Source: Actinomadura macra NBRC 14102
Lineage (GTDB): Bacteria > Actinomycetota > Actinomycetes > Streptosporangiales > Streptosporangiaceae
DNA length: 64,000 bases
Assembly: GCF_001552215.1 (NCBI RefSeq)
Contig: NZ_BCQT01000010.1
Coordinates: 496,001 to 560,000, forward strand
Reading direction: 5' to 3'
The position numbers were made by a program, and so were the translations under genes. Shown piece after piece: positions 42,871 through 51,712 of the stretch; position 1 is the stretch's first letter; each line of letters opens with the position of its first letter. Under the pieces are notes generated by a model, which was given only the letters and a program-made list of their open reading frames with translations, had not been told where the DNA came from and did not search any database.

Positions 42871-44238
42871 GTGACCGAGACGACCGCGCCCATGCCCCCG
42901 TACGAGGAGATCCGGAGGATCAACGTCACGACCAGGCACGCCGGCGTGGCACCGGGATACCTGTTCATGTCGCCGCAGTCCATCCTGGAGCCGGCGGCGC
43001 CGCACGGCCCGCAGATCGCCGACGACCAGGGACGGGTGGTCTGGTTCCGTCCCGTCCCCGAGGGCCAGTACGCCACCAACGTCCGGGTGCAGCAGTACCG
43101 GGGCGAGCCCGTCCTCACCTGGTGGCAGGGCGAGGCGACGCGGACGGGCGCGGGCACCGGCACCTGCTACATCGCCGACACGTCCTACCGCGTCATCGCC
43201 GCGCTGCGCATGGGCGGCGACATGCCCGCCGACCTGCACGAGCTGCTGCTGACCGACCGCGGGACGGCGCTGCTGGTCGGCTACCACCCGAAGCCGCACG
43301 ACCTGTCCCCCGTCGGCGGGCGGGAGGACGGCCTGATCCTCGACAGCGTCATCGAGGAGATCGACATCGCGACCGGCGAGGTACTGCTGCACTGGAGCGG
43401 CGCCGAGAGCATCCCGCTCGGTGAGAGCGACCTGCCCGTCCAGATGGCGGGCGAGGGCCCCTGGGACCACCTGCACGTGAACGCCATCGGCGTGGACGAC
43501 GACGAGAACCTGGTGATCACGGCGCGGCACTCGCAGGCGCTCTACAAGCTGGACCGCGGCACCGGCGAGGTCCTCTGGAAGCTCGGCAGCGGCGCCAGCA
43601 CGCTGGTACTCGGCGTGGGCGCGCGCCTGAACTGGCCGCACGACGCGCAGCCGGTCGGCGACGGCGTCCACCGCGTGTTCGACAACGGCGCGAACATCGG
43701 CATGGAGGGCTACGAGTCGCGCGTGGTGTGGCTGCGCGCCGACGTCGAGAACGGCATCGCGACGCACGTCCGGCAGATCACCCACCCCGAGCACCTGTCG
43801 TCGTCGGTCGAGGGAAGCGCGCAGGGGCTGCCGAACGGCAACACGCTGGTCGGCTGGGGACGCGCCGGCCGCATCTCCGAGTTCTCCCCGGACGGCGAGT
43901 TGCTGTTCGACGCCACGACACCCGACGGGCCGGGCTGGACGACCTACCGGGTGTTCCGGCAGGAATGGCACGGCCGTCCGGCGACACCCCCAGTGGCGGT
44001 GGTGGACGGCGACCTCGTACGCGCGGTGTGGAACGGCGCGACCGGCGTCGCCGGGTGGCGGCTGCTCGCCGGCCCCGCCGAGGACGCGCTCCAGGAGGCC
44101 GAGGTGGTGGACTGGGACGGCTTCGACACCGCCGTCAAGCTGCCCGAGTCCCTGCGGACCGGTGTCGTCCGGGTCGAGGCCCTCGACGCCGACGGCCAGC
44201 CGATCGAGATGTCGCCGGTCGCGCCGGTCGACCGCTGA
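42871..44238 (+). CDS. arylsulfotransferase (ASST)-family protein
   Basis: The 455-residue protein has the ASST beta-propeller pattern: PVLTWWQGEATRTGAG, WDHLHVNAIGVDDDENLVIT, YKLDRGTGEVLWKLGSG, NWPHDAQPVGDGVHRVFDNG, EFSPDGELLFDA. No signal peptide is present, unlike periplasmic enterobacterial ASST. GAGGGAACCT precedes the GTG. Known members move sulfate between phenols through a His intermediate, while many actinobacterial members are unproven. It is a paralogue of the gene at the right edge (62848-64000). Confidence 0.87.
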   Translation: MTETTAPMPPYEEIRRINVTTRHAGVAPGYLFMSPQSILEPAAPHGPQIADDQGRVVWFRPVPEGQYATNVRVQQYRGEPVLTWWQGEATRTGAGTGTCYIADTSYRVIAALRMGGDMPADLHELLLTDRGTALLVGYHPKPHDLSPVGGREDGLILDSVIEEIDIATGEVLLHWSGAESIPLGESDLPVQMAGEGPWDHLHVNAIGVDDDENLVITARHSQALYKLDRGTGEVLWKLGSGASTLVLGVGARLNWPHDAQPVGDGVHRVFDNGANIGMEGYESRVVWLRADVENGIATHVRQITHPEHLSSSVEGSAQGLPNGNTLVGWGRAGRISEFSPDGELLFDATTPDGPGWTTYRVFRQEWHGRPATPPVAVVDGDLVRAVWNGATGVAGWRLLAGPAEDALQEAEVVDWDGFDTAVKLPESLRTGVVRVEALDADGQPIEMSPVAPVDR

Positions 44239-44256
44239 CCCGCGCGGCGCCTCGAT

Positions 44257-45342
44257 ATGAAGAAGAGGTGGGGCAGCCAGGGGTTCTTCTTCGGCGACGG
44301 GCCCGAGACCAGGATTCTCGACTATCCCCGTTACGGGATGGAATTGGCGCTCGCCCGTGCCCGGCGCCGCAATCCGCCGATCCCGCCGTGGCTGCGCAGG
44401 TACGCCAGGACGTGGCAGAGTTTCGGGCCCGCGCGCCCGTGCACGAGCGGAACGCATTCACGGGAACCGCTCGTGTACGGGCTGTGCCAAGCCTGGAATG
44501 AAGAAGACGTCATTTACGCGACCGTCCGGAACATGCTGCTCCAGGGCGCCGACAGGGTCTTCGTCATCGACGACGGCTCCGACGACGGGACGGTCTTCGA
44601 GGCGGAGGCCGCCGGGGCGACCGTCATCCGCGACGCCAGCGACGGGATGTTCGACGAGGTCCGCCGGACCGAACGTCTCGTCCGGGTGATCGAAGAACGG
44701 ACGGAGGCAGCGGGCAGGCCCGTCTGGTGGGTCGTGGTCGACGCCGACGAGTTCCCCCGCGGGCCGGACGGGATGACCATCGGCGAGCTGGCCCGCGCCC
44801 TGCCGCCGTGGGTGGACACGGTCGGCAGCCGCGTCCTGGAGCACTATCCGAGCAGGCTCTCCGCGCCCCGGCCCCGGCACCATCCCCTCGACGAACTGCC
44901 CAATGCCCACTGGAACACCATCCGTTTCTGCCCCGCCGGGCATTGGAAGCACCAGATGCTCCTCGTCCGCGGCCCCGGAGAACTCCGGTTCACGTTCGGC
45001 CGCCACACCATCGCGGCCCCGCCGTCTCGCAAACCCGTCCTGGAAAGCGAGACGTCTTTGCTGATGCACCATTTCCCGCTACGGGACATGGAACGGACCG
45101 CACAGAAGTTCCGGCTGGCGAACTCGGCCTCGGGAAGGTACGGGGCGAGTTCCGACACCTTCGTGAAGGAGCGGACCGAGGGGCGGCTTCGAATTCTCAG
45201 GCTCGCCTACGAGGAGCGCTACGACCTGCTGCCCAACACCTTCCCGGGAGAGCCCCTGACGGGCGCGACCGTACGGGACTGGCGTGAGTTGGTACCCCCG
45301 TCCGAACGCGACGTCCGACACCGTCCCGGGAGCCCACTCTGA
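44257..45342 (+). CDS. family 2-like glycosyltransferase
   Basis: The 361-residue protein has a GT-A domain with VYGLCQAWNEEDVIYATVRN, FVIDDGSDDGTVFEAE and VVVDADEFPRG (DxD metal site), as in the Glyco_tranf_2_4/GT92-like group. The C-terminal third has His- and Trp-rich segments of unknown role. It starts 18 bases after the ASST-like gene, so the two are likely co-transcribed. There is no membrane segment. The acceptor is unknown. Confidence 0.85.
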   Translation: MKKRWGSQGFFFGDGPETRILDYPRYGMELALARARRRNPPIPPWLRRYARTWQSFGPARPCTSGTHSREPLVYGLCQAWNEEDVIYATVRNMLLQGADRVFVIDDGSDDGTVFEAEAAGATVIRDASDGMFDEVRRTERLVRVIEERTEAAGRPVWWVVVDADEFPRGPDGMTIGELARALPPWVDTVGSRVLEHYPSRLSAPRPRHHPLDELPNAHWNTIRFCPAGHWKHQMLLVRGPGELRFTFGRHTIAAPPSRKPVLESETSLLMHHFPLRDMERTAQKFRLANSASGRYGASSDTFVKERTEGRLRILRLAYEERYDLLPNTFPGEPLTGATVRDWRELVPPSERDVRHRPGSPL

Positions 45343-45461
45343 CTGAACGGTTACTCTTAGCAACTTCATCGCCACTACTCATCAATCACCACGACTGTTA
45401 CATTCCGTATTTGTACGAATACTCTCAGTCGTCATGAGGTGAGCGACGTGGAGGTGTCGCG
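45343..45461. promoter_or_regulatory. AT-rich promoter region of the decarboxylase gene
   Basis: About 120 bases of notably lower GC than the flanks, including runs such as TGTTACATTCCGTATTTGTA, lie directly before the decarboxylase ribosome site (GGAGGTG). No palindromic operator was obvious. Confidence 0.5.
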
Positions 45462-47720
45462 ATGGAACGAACGATCCTCGTCGCCGTCGATGAGCGGCCC
45501 GACGCCGACTCGGTGATGGCCGAGCAGCTGCGCCGCCTCTGCGCCACGATGGACGAGCAGGGGTTACAGGTCCGCTGGACCCATCGCAGCGCCGACGCGC
45601 TGGCGGTGATCCGCTCGGACGCGATGCTCACGGCCGTCCTGGCGGGCTGGGGCACCCCCGGCGCCGAAGAGATCATGAACGCGGTCACCTGGAGGTTCCA
45701 CCGCCTGCCGGTCTTCCTGCTCACCACCGAGCACGAGCCACGCGACGTTCCCCTGTGGGTCTACGAGGTGATCCAGGGCTACGTCTTCCTGCTGGAGGAC
45801 ACCCCCGGCTTCATCGCCGGACGCATCGCACACGCGGCCGGCCAGTACGCCCAGCGTCTCCTCCCCCCGTTCTTCCGGGCGCTGCTGCGCCTGGACGACA
45901 GGCACGGCTACTCCTGGCACACCCCCGCCCACGCCGGTGGCGTGGCGTTCCTCAAGTCGCCGGTGGGACGGGCGTTCTACGACTACTACGGCGAACGGTT
46001 GCTGCGCACCGACCTGTCCATCTCGGTACCCGAGCTCGGCTCGCCCCTGGAGCACACCGGCCCGATCGGCGACGCCGAACGCAACGCCGCCCGCGTCTTC
46101 GGCGCCGAACGGACGTTCTTCGTGGTCAACGGCAACTCGACCGCCAACCGCGTCGTCGGCCATCACGCGGTCGCACGCGACGAACTGGCGCTGGTCGACC
46201 GCAACTGCCACAAGTCCGTCCAGCACGCCCTCACCATCAGCGGCGCCCGCCCCGTCTACCTGGTCCCCGAACGCAACGGACTGGGCCTGGCAGGCCCGAT
46301 CCCGGCCGGGACGCTGGCGGAACCGGCCGTCCGCGACCGGCTGGCGGGCCACCCGTTCGCCCCCGGAGCGGCCCACCCCGACCCCGCGTACGCCGTGATC
46401 ACCAACTCGACCTACGACGGCCTGTGCTACGACGCCGTCCGCGTCGCGGAGTTGCTCGGCGCCTCCGTCCCGCGGGTGCACTTCGACGAGGCGTGGTTCG
46501 CCTACGCCCGGTTCCACCCGATGTACGAACGCCGTTACGGCATGGCCGTCAGCGAGGGGTCCCTGCCCGGCGCGCCACGTCCGACGGTGTTCGCCACGCA
46601 GTCCACGCACAAACTGCTGGCGGCACTGTCGCAGTCGTCGATGCTGCACGTGCGCCCGTCGCCTCAGGCACCGGTCGACTACGACCGGCTGAACGAGACG
46701 TTCCTCATGCACGCCAGCACCTCGCCGCTCTACCCGATGATCGCTTCGCTGGATGTGGCGGCGGCGATGATGGACGGCCCGTCCGGCCCGTTCCTGACCG
46801 GGGAGGCGATCATCGAAGCGGTCCGCTTCCGCCAGGCGCTCGTCCGGCTCGCGGCCCGGTTCCGTGAGGACGGAACCCGTCCGGACTGGTTCTTCGGCGC
46901 CTGGCAGCCTCCGGAGGTGACCGACCCCCGCACCGGCTCCGCGGTGCCGTTCGAAGACGCCGACGTCCAACTGCTGTCCACCGACCCCCGCTGCTGGACG
47001 CTGGAGCCCGGCGCCGCCTGGCACGGGTTCGACGGCCTGGAGGACGGCTGGTGCCTACTCGACCCGATCAAGGTGACGATCACCTGCCCCGGCGCCGACG
47101 CGACCGGCGGCACGTCCGAGTGGGGGGTGCCCGCCCGGATCGTGGCCGCCTTCCTGGAGCGACGCGGCATCGTGGTGGAGAAGACCGGCGACCACACCCT
47201 GCTGGTGCTGTTCTCCATCGGCATCACCAAGGGCAAATGGGGCACCCTGATCGACGCGCTCATCGACTTCAAGAACGCCTACGACGACGGCACGCCCCTC
47301 GCGGAGGTCCTGCCCGGGTTCGGCCATCCCGGCATGACGCTGCAAGCGCTCTGCACCTGCGTCCACGGCAGGCTCCGGGACTCCGACCTCGACGTCCTGC
47401 TCGACCAGGTCTTCACCGACCTGCCCGAGCCCGTCCTGACCCCGGCCGACTGCTACCAGGCGCTGATCCGCTCCCGCACCGAACGGGTCCCGCTGAGCGG
47501 CCTGGCCGGCCGGACGTCCGCCACGACGGTCGTCGTCACCCCGCCCGGCATCCCGATGCTGATGCCCGGCGAGACCACCGGCCCCGACGACGGCCCGCTG
47601 ATGTGCTACCTGCGCGCCCTGGAGGACTTCGACCGCGCCTTCCCCCACCTGGCCACCGACATCCACGGCGCCCACCGCGACGAAGACGGCCACTACCGCA
47701 TCGAATGCATCACCACCTAG
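45462..47720 (+). CDS. Orn/Lys/Arg-type PLP decarboxylase
   Basis: The 752-residue protein has an N-terminal receiver-like wing (about 1-125) and a large PLP domain with WHTPAHAGGVAFLKSPVG, FFVVNGNSTANRVVGHH, HFDEAWFAYARFHP and FATQSTHKLLAALSQ (PLP Lys384). A C-terminal domain follows (about 600-750). Length and order match inducible bacterial arginine/lysine/ornithine decarboxylases. It should yield a polyamine such as agmatine or cadaverine. No antiporter is adjacent. One TTA codon (codon 35) is present. GGAGGTG precedes the ATG. Confidence 0.9.
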   Translation: MERTILVAVDERPDADSVMAEQLRRLCATMDEQGLQVRWTHRSADALAVIRSDAMLTAVLAGWGTPGAEEIMNAVTWRFHRLPVFLLTTEHEPRDVPLWVYEVIQGYVFLLEDTPGFIAGRIAHAAGQYAQRLLPPFFRALLRLDDRHGYSWHTPAHAGGVAFLKSPVGRAFYDYYGERLLRTDLSISVPELGSPLEHTGPIGDAERNAARVFGAERTFFVVNGNSTANRVVGHHAVARDELALVDRNCHKSVQHALTISGARPVYLVPERNGLGLAGPIPAGTLAEPAVRDRLAGHPFAPGAAHPDPAYAVITNSTYDGLCYDAVRVAELLGASVPRVHFDEAWFAYARFHPMYERRYGMAVSEGSLPGAPRPTVFATQSTHKLLAALSQSSMLHVRPSPQAPVDYDRLNETFLMHASTSPLYPMIASLDVAAAMMDGPSGPFLTGEAIIEAVRFRQALVRLAARFREDGTRPDWFFGAWQPPEVTDPRTGSAVPFEDADVQLLSTDPRCWTLEPGAAWHGFDGLEDGWCLLDPIKVTITCPGADATGGTSEWGVPARIVAAFLERRGIVVEKTGDHTLLVLFSIGITKGKWGTLIDALIDFKNAYDDGTPLAEVLPGFGHPGMTLQALCTCVHGRLRDSDLDVLLDQVFTDLPEPVLTPADCYQALIRSRTERVPLSGLAGRTSATTVVVTPPGIPMLMPGETTGPDDGPLMCYLRALEDFDRAFPHLATDIHGAHRDEDGHYRIECITT

Positions 47721-47880
47721 CACGGAAGGCCACTCGCCCGGGACCGTCCCGCGGGCCGGGAGGCAACACCCTTGAGTGACTCGCGCCGGCCAGGCGCCAT
47801 GACTCGATACGGGAAACACGATGCGGTTCGCCATTGCCATGGCGTCCCTGATCCTTTGCGGGACGCACAGCCGGTTCTCC

Positions 47881-48290
47881 TAAGGCCCACGCGCCGACCA
47901 CAAGACATGGGCACGACTCGCCGCGGCGGTCAGGTCGGGCTCCATCGATGAGCTCAGCTCGATCGCGACACTCGAAGGGTGGGTGATGAACAACGACGTG
48001 AACGGCGACACGCTATTGCATTACGCCTATCACGGCGGCGCCGCCGAGGTGATCGATCTTCTGATCTCGCACGGGGCCGACGAGACCCGCAGGAACGGAG
48101 GTGGGCTGGTCCCCGCTCAAAAGCGCGACGTCGCCGTGACAGAACCACTGCTGGTGGACGCGGCGGTGAACCTCAGTCTCCTCGGCACCTGGGTGGACCG
48201 GCGACGCGGACAGGCCGTGTACGACCGCCTGGTGAAGACGACCGAAAAAATCTATCTGCACGCGCTACAAAGAACCGTAAATGGGGATCG
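47881..48290 (+). pseudogene. remnant of an ankyrin-repeat protein gene
   Basis: A frame without a usable start encodes WARLAAAVRSGSIDELSSIA, then NGDTLLHYAYHGGAAEVIDL and LISHGADETRRNGG, a clear ankyrin-type repeat. Only a late GTG/ATG at 47983/47986 could start it, which would cut into the first repeat. After about 48285 the frame turns into low-information Arg/Pro-rich sequence. It looks like a truncated gene left in the gap after the decarboxylase. Confidence 0.5.
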
Positions 48291-48368
48291 TTCTAGCCCT
48301 CCCTCGCCCCGGGCCCCGGCGAGACACCCGCGCCCTCGCCACCGTTCCAGAACACCTCCACGCCCAGC

Positions 48369-48420
48369 CGGTTCAGCCCTATGGTTCAACGGACCGAACC
48401 TACGATCCGCTACGCGTCGG
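48369..48420 (+). pseudogene. short remnant of a PNPOx-like gene
   Basis: Fifty bases from 48371 match 52881-52930 inside the intact PNPOx-like gene at 44 of 50 positions and keep its reading frame (RFSPMVQRTEPTIRY versus RFSLMVQRTEPTIRY). Similarity fades on both sides. It appears to be a scar of a second copy lying just before the peptide cassette. Confidence 0.55.
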
Positions 48421-48580
48421 GGGCAGCCCCTCCTCCATCGGAGCGCACGGCGAGCGGACGGCAGCCTGTCAAGCAGCACCCGCCACACGCCCCCTCTGCT
48501 CCGATCGCCCATTGACGGGCTCGCTGCCGCTTGCCACCCTTGACGAGAACACTTCACTACGTTTCTCGCAAGGAGTCAGG

Positions 48581-48814
48581 ATGCGCGCCCGGTTCCTCGG
48601 CAAGGATCCAGAGTCTCAGGTAGACAACTCGCCGACCCTGTTCGCGACCGACCGCACCGACCGCGTGACGTACATCGCCCAGGGGTGGAAGGTAACCGAC
48701 CCCCAAGCCCTCGCCGACATCGGGCCGGTGCCCGACCACGAGACTGTGATCGAGATCCCGGAGGAGGTACTGCGGTTCTACGTTCGCCGCCACGTGGAGG
48801 AGGTGGACCCCTGA
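48581..48814 (+). CDS. 77-residue small protein, first gene of the DUF6879/Scr1 set
   Basis: AGGAGTCAGG lies directly before the ATG. The acidic product (ATDRTDRVTYIAQGWKVTDP, then ETVIEIPEEVLRFYVRRH) has no domain I can name. Its stop overlaps the likely CTG start of the DUF6879 gene (CTGA), tying it to the regulator module. Small proteins of this kind are frequent partners of Scr1-type regulators. Confidence 0.75.
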   Translation: MRARFLGKDPESQVDNSPTLFATDRTDRVTYIAQGWKVTDPQALADIGPVPDHETVIEIPEEVLRFYVRRHVEEVDP

Positions 48815-49350
48815 CTCAGCTCATCCAACCGGGCCCGGTGTTCCGGCAGCTCTTCCACTCGTTCGAGTACACGGCCTTCCGCCTGGAGGCTCGCGACAGC
48901 TATGACGCGAGCTATGAAAATGAGTCGCTACAGAAGTTTCTGGCGGGTGAACCGGACGATCTACCGTGGATGCAGAGCTGGCTGGACATGCTTCAGGAGG
49001 CGACGGCCAAAGGCCGTCGCTTCGCGCGGGTACGGCTGGTAACACTGCCCCTTACGGACTACAGCCGATTCGGTGTGTGGTGCGCGCAGTTCACCAACGG
49101 TGCTGGAGAGGACATCCGCTACCTCCCGCGGGACGAGGCCCAAGCCGCAGAACTGCCCAGCTACGACTACTGGCTCTTCGACTCATCCAAGCTGGTGCGG
49201 ATGCACTTCGACGACAGTGACGTCTTCCTCGGCGGCGAGGTCATCGAGGATGCCTCTGAGATCGTGAAGCACAACTACTGGCGTGATACAGCCTGGCATC
49301 ACGCCATCAGACGGGACGACTTTGCCGAACAACACCTCGGGCGCCTCTAA
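48811..49350 (+). CDS. DUF6879 protein
   Basis: The 179-residue product has the DUF6879 pattern: FRQLFHSFEYTAFRLEARDS near the start, FLAGEPDDLPWMQSWLDMLQ and YDYWLFDSSKLVRMHFDDSD. GAGGAGGTGG stands before a CTG at 48811 that overlaps the previous stop (CTGA). Using this rare start gives the expected family length; the next option, GTG 48838, would trim conserved sequence. DUF6879 proteins accompany Scr1-type regulators, as here. Molecular function is not established. Confidence 0.8.
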   Translation: MTQLIQPGPVFRQLFHSFEYTAFRLEARDSYDASYENESLQKFLAGEPDDLPWMQSWLDMLQEATAKGRRFARVRLVTLPLTDYSRFGVWCAQFTNGAGEDIRYLPRDEAQAAELPSYDYWLFDSSKLVRMHFDDSDVFLGGEVIEDASEIVKHNYWRDTAWHHAIRRDDFAEQHLGRL

Positions 49351-50200
49351 CGTCCAGGAGGCTCGTAACGCGCTCGGGAAACGGCTCCGTGAGCTTCGCC
49401 GAACCGCCGGTTTCAGCGGCAGGCGGCTCGCGGAGTCATTGTCGTGGCCGCCCTCGAAAATCAGCAAGCTGGAGAACGGCCGACAGACACCCAGCGACGG
49501 GGACATTCGAGCCTGGACGCGAGCCACGGGCAGCGAGGCCGAGACCGAAGCCCTGCTCGCCTCACTACACACCCTCGAAGTCCAACACGCCGAGTGGCAG
49601 CGCATCCTGCGGACCGGCCTGCGCCCGCGGCAGAACGAGCTGGCCGAGTGGGATCAGAAGACCCGACTCTTCAGAGCGTTCGAAGCGACGGTTATCCCTG
49701 GCCTGCTGCAAACCGCGGAGTATGCACGAGCCCGCTTTGCCGAGGGCATCCGCCGGCTGGGGCTGCCGAATGACATCAACGAGGCGGTGCAGGGCCGCCT
49801 GATCCGACAAGAGATCCTTTACCAGCCGGATAAGCGCTTCCACTTCGTGTTGACCGAGGCCGCGCTGCGGTTCCGCCTGTGCTCACCCGCAACCATGCTC
49901 GGCCAGCTAGATCGTTTGATCTCACTCTCTCAGCTGCCCAACGTACGGCTTGGGATAGTCGGCTTTGAGACGCAGTACGCCACCTCACCATGGCACGGCT
50001 TCTGGCCTTACGACCGGGAACGGGTCTTGGTCGAGACCTTCTCGGCCGCCCTGGATCTACGGCAACCGCAGGAGATCGAGCTGTATAGCAGCGTGTTCGA
50101 GGAAATCGCCACCGTTGCCAGCCACGGGCGGACTGCGCGAGCGATCATCAACTGCGTCATCGAGAGTCTTGCTGCTGGCCTACCGGAAGATGGCGACTGA
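49322..50200 (+). CDS. Scr1-type XRE regulator (HTH plus DUF5753)
   Basis: The 292-residue protein has an XRE HTH (about 15-70, RLAESLSWPPSKISKLENG) and a DUF5753 domain (about 95-280, FEATVIPGLLQTAEYARARF). The TTG at 49322 (LPNNTSGASNV) has GGGAC upstream and suits the family; a GTG at 49283 is in frame. It overlaps the end of the DUF6879 gene. It probably controls the peptide cassette that follows. Codon use is less GC-biased than in the core genes around it. Confidence 0.88.
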   Translation: MPNNTSGASNVQEARNALGKRLRELRRTAGFSGRRLAESLSWPPSKISKLENGRQTPSDGDIRAWTRATGSEAETEALLASLHTLEVQHAEWQRILRTGLRPRQNELAEWDQKTRLFRAFEATVIPGLLQTAEYARARFAEGIRRLGLPNDINEAVQGRLIRQEILYQPDKRFHFVLTEAALRFRLCSPATMLGQLDRLISLSQLPNVRLGIVGFETQYATSPWHGFWPYDRERVLVETFSAALDLRQPQEIELYSSVFEEIATVASHGRTARAIINCVIESLAAGLPEDGD

Positions 50201-50333
50201 TTTCCGCACCCCGAAGTCTCTGAGTTACTGCAAGAAATCTCTAGAAAGTTTCTGGCTTTGCGCGCCAAGTGGATTTACAGTTCTGAATGACGGGACGCCT
50301 AGCATCCGTTCTCTGACACTGGAGGCCATCTCT
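50201..50333. promoter_or_regulatory. AT-richer leader of the radical SAM gene
   Basis: The 133-base gap has lower GC than its surroundings and ends in GGAGG, eight bases before the GTG at 50334. It probably contains the promoter of the radical SAM-peptide genes. No palindrome was seen. Confidence 0.4.
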
Positions 50334-51515
50334 GTGAAGACCTCTGTCCCACTCCTCACACGTGAGCACTATCACCGTGGAGGACTAGCGCATCAGTTTA
50401 TCGCCAGTCCGTTCCTGGGGAGCTACCTGGTGCTCCGTCCAGGCAGTGCCGGAGCCGTAAAGGTTTCACACGGTCACTACGAGGAGCTCGCGGCCGCGAC
50501 CGCGGCCGGTGAGGTATGTCCTCCCTGGTTTACGGATGCAGTTCAGCGGAGTTGGGGTATCGACATCGCTGGACAGCGAACTGATGAACTCCTCGTAGCC
50601 CGCGAGGAGTCGCCCTACGGCTACGTCCGCGCAACTTACGAGCTCAACCTGGGCTGCAATTACGACTGCGAGCACTGCTACCTGGGCCTCAAGCGTTTCG
50701 AAGGACTTTCCTGGCCCGACCGCGCAAAGCTCCTTCACGTGCTGCGCGAAGCCGGAGTTCTCTGGCTCCAGCTCACCGGTGGTGAGCCGACCATCGACAA
50801 GCTATTTCCCGAGACGTACGGCCTGGCCTTTGAGCTCGGCATGATGCTCAGCATCCTGACCAACGGCTCGCGCCTGGCCAACCCAAAGATTCTGGAACTG
50901 CTCACGTCGCACCGATCGCACGAGATCACGATCAGCGTATACGGCGCAACCGAGGAGAGTTACGACGGGCTCACCCGCCGGCGCGGCGCGTTCAAGGCGT
51001 TCAGTCGCGGCCTGGCAGCGGCCCACGAGGCTGGGTTGCTGCTCAGGCTCAGCCTGATCGTCACCAAGACTAACGCTCACGAGGTCGAGCAGATGCAGGC
51101 TCTGGGCGACGAACTCGGTATCCCGCATCACCTCTACGTGAACATGTCGCCGACCATCTATGGCGGCGCGGAGACGCTGCCCGCCCAGTCGGTCGAGCAC
51201 CTGCGCAAGCGCAAGCCCTTCACCGGTTGCAATGCCGGCCACAGCTTCTTCCACGTCGACCCGCACGGCATGGCAAGTATCTGCAAGATCGGACGCGACC
51301 CGCAGATCCCACTCATCGAGGAAGGTGTCGAGGGCCTCGGCAGCCTCGGCGCCATCGCAGACTCGTTGCTGCTGCGGCAAGGGAGCTGTACCGGCTGCTC
51401 CTTGCAGGGAACGTGCGGTACCTGCATGCCGCTGGTCCAGCTCTATCGCGAGGCCAAGGCTCCGCTGGCGGCCTACTGCCAGCATCGGGAACTCAGGAAG
51501 GAAGTAGCCAAATGA
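50334..51515 (+). CDS. radical SAM-SPASM peptide-modifying enzyme
   Basis: The 393-residue protein has an N-terminal region (about 1-95, ASPFLGSYLVLRPGSAGAVK) that may be a peptide-recognition domain. The radical SAM core starts at CNYDCEHC (Cys108, Cys112, Cys115, binding the 4Fe-4S cluster) and has LQLTGGEPT. The C-terminal SPASM domain shows C-x12-G-x4-C, then CTGCSLQGTCGTC and a last YC, enough for two auxiliary clusters. The stop overlaps the ATG of a 43-residue peptide (ATGA). Such a layout is that of a RiPP maturase and its substrate. The bond formed (for example thioether) is inferred. Confidence 0.9.
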   Translation: MKTSVPLLTREHYHRGGLAHQFIASPFLGSYLVLRPGSAGAVKVSHGHYEELAAATAAGEVCPPWFTDAVQRSWGIDIAGQRTDELLVAREESPYGYVRATYELNLGCNYDCEHCYLGLKRFEGLSWPDRAKLLHVLREAGVLWLQLTGGEPTIDKLFPETYGLAFELGMMLSILTNGSRLANPKILELLTSHRSHEITISVYGATEESYDGLTRRRGAFKAFSRGLAAAHEAGLLLRLSLIVTKTNAHEVEQMQALGDELGIPHHLYVNMSPTIYGGAETLPAQSVEHLRKRKPFTGCNAGHSFFHVDPHGMASICKIGRDPQIPLIEEGVEGLGSLGAIADSLLLRQGSCTGCSLQGTCGTCMPLVQLYREAKAPLAAYCQHRELRKEVAK

Positions 51516-51643
51516 TCGTGGACGTCGAGATCAGGCCGAAGCCCGTCGAGGACGTGACCGAGGTCGTGTTCGTCGAGGACATCGAGACGCTCGTCGAGTC
51601 AGCCACGTGCTCGTGTGCAGCTGGCGACGACCAGCCGTACTAA
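51512..51643 (+). CDS. candidate RiPP precursor peptide (43 residues)
   Basis: GGAAGGAAG precedes the ATG, which overlaps the radical SAM stop by four bases. The first 30 residues are acidic and Val/Glu/Asp-rich (VTEVVFVEDIETLVES), as leaders often are. The last 12 are TCSCAAGDDQPY, with Cys33 and Cys35 one residue apart. The length, position and Cys-containing end fit a RiPP precursor whose core is modified by the adjacent enzyme. No cleavage motif such as GG is evident. I do not recognise the family. Confidence 0.75.
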   Translation: MIVDVEIRPKPVEDVTEVVFVEDIETLVESATCSCAAGDDQPY

Positions 51644-51656
51644 CGGGGCAGCAGGC

Positions 51657-51689
51657 GAGGGCCGCCCTAGTATAGCGAGGGCGGCCCTC
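51657..51689 (+). terminator. hairpin between peptide and kinase genes
   Basis: GAGGGCCGCCCT (51657-51668) pairs perfectly with 51678-51689 across AGTATAGCG. It lies 13 bases after the peptide stop and 23 before the next ATG. It may stabilise a short abundant message for the peptide and attenuate the kinase gene. Confidence 0.8.
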
Positions 51690-51712
51690 TGTCGCGCTCA
51701 CCGGGAGGGTTC

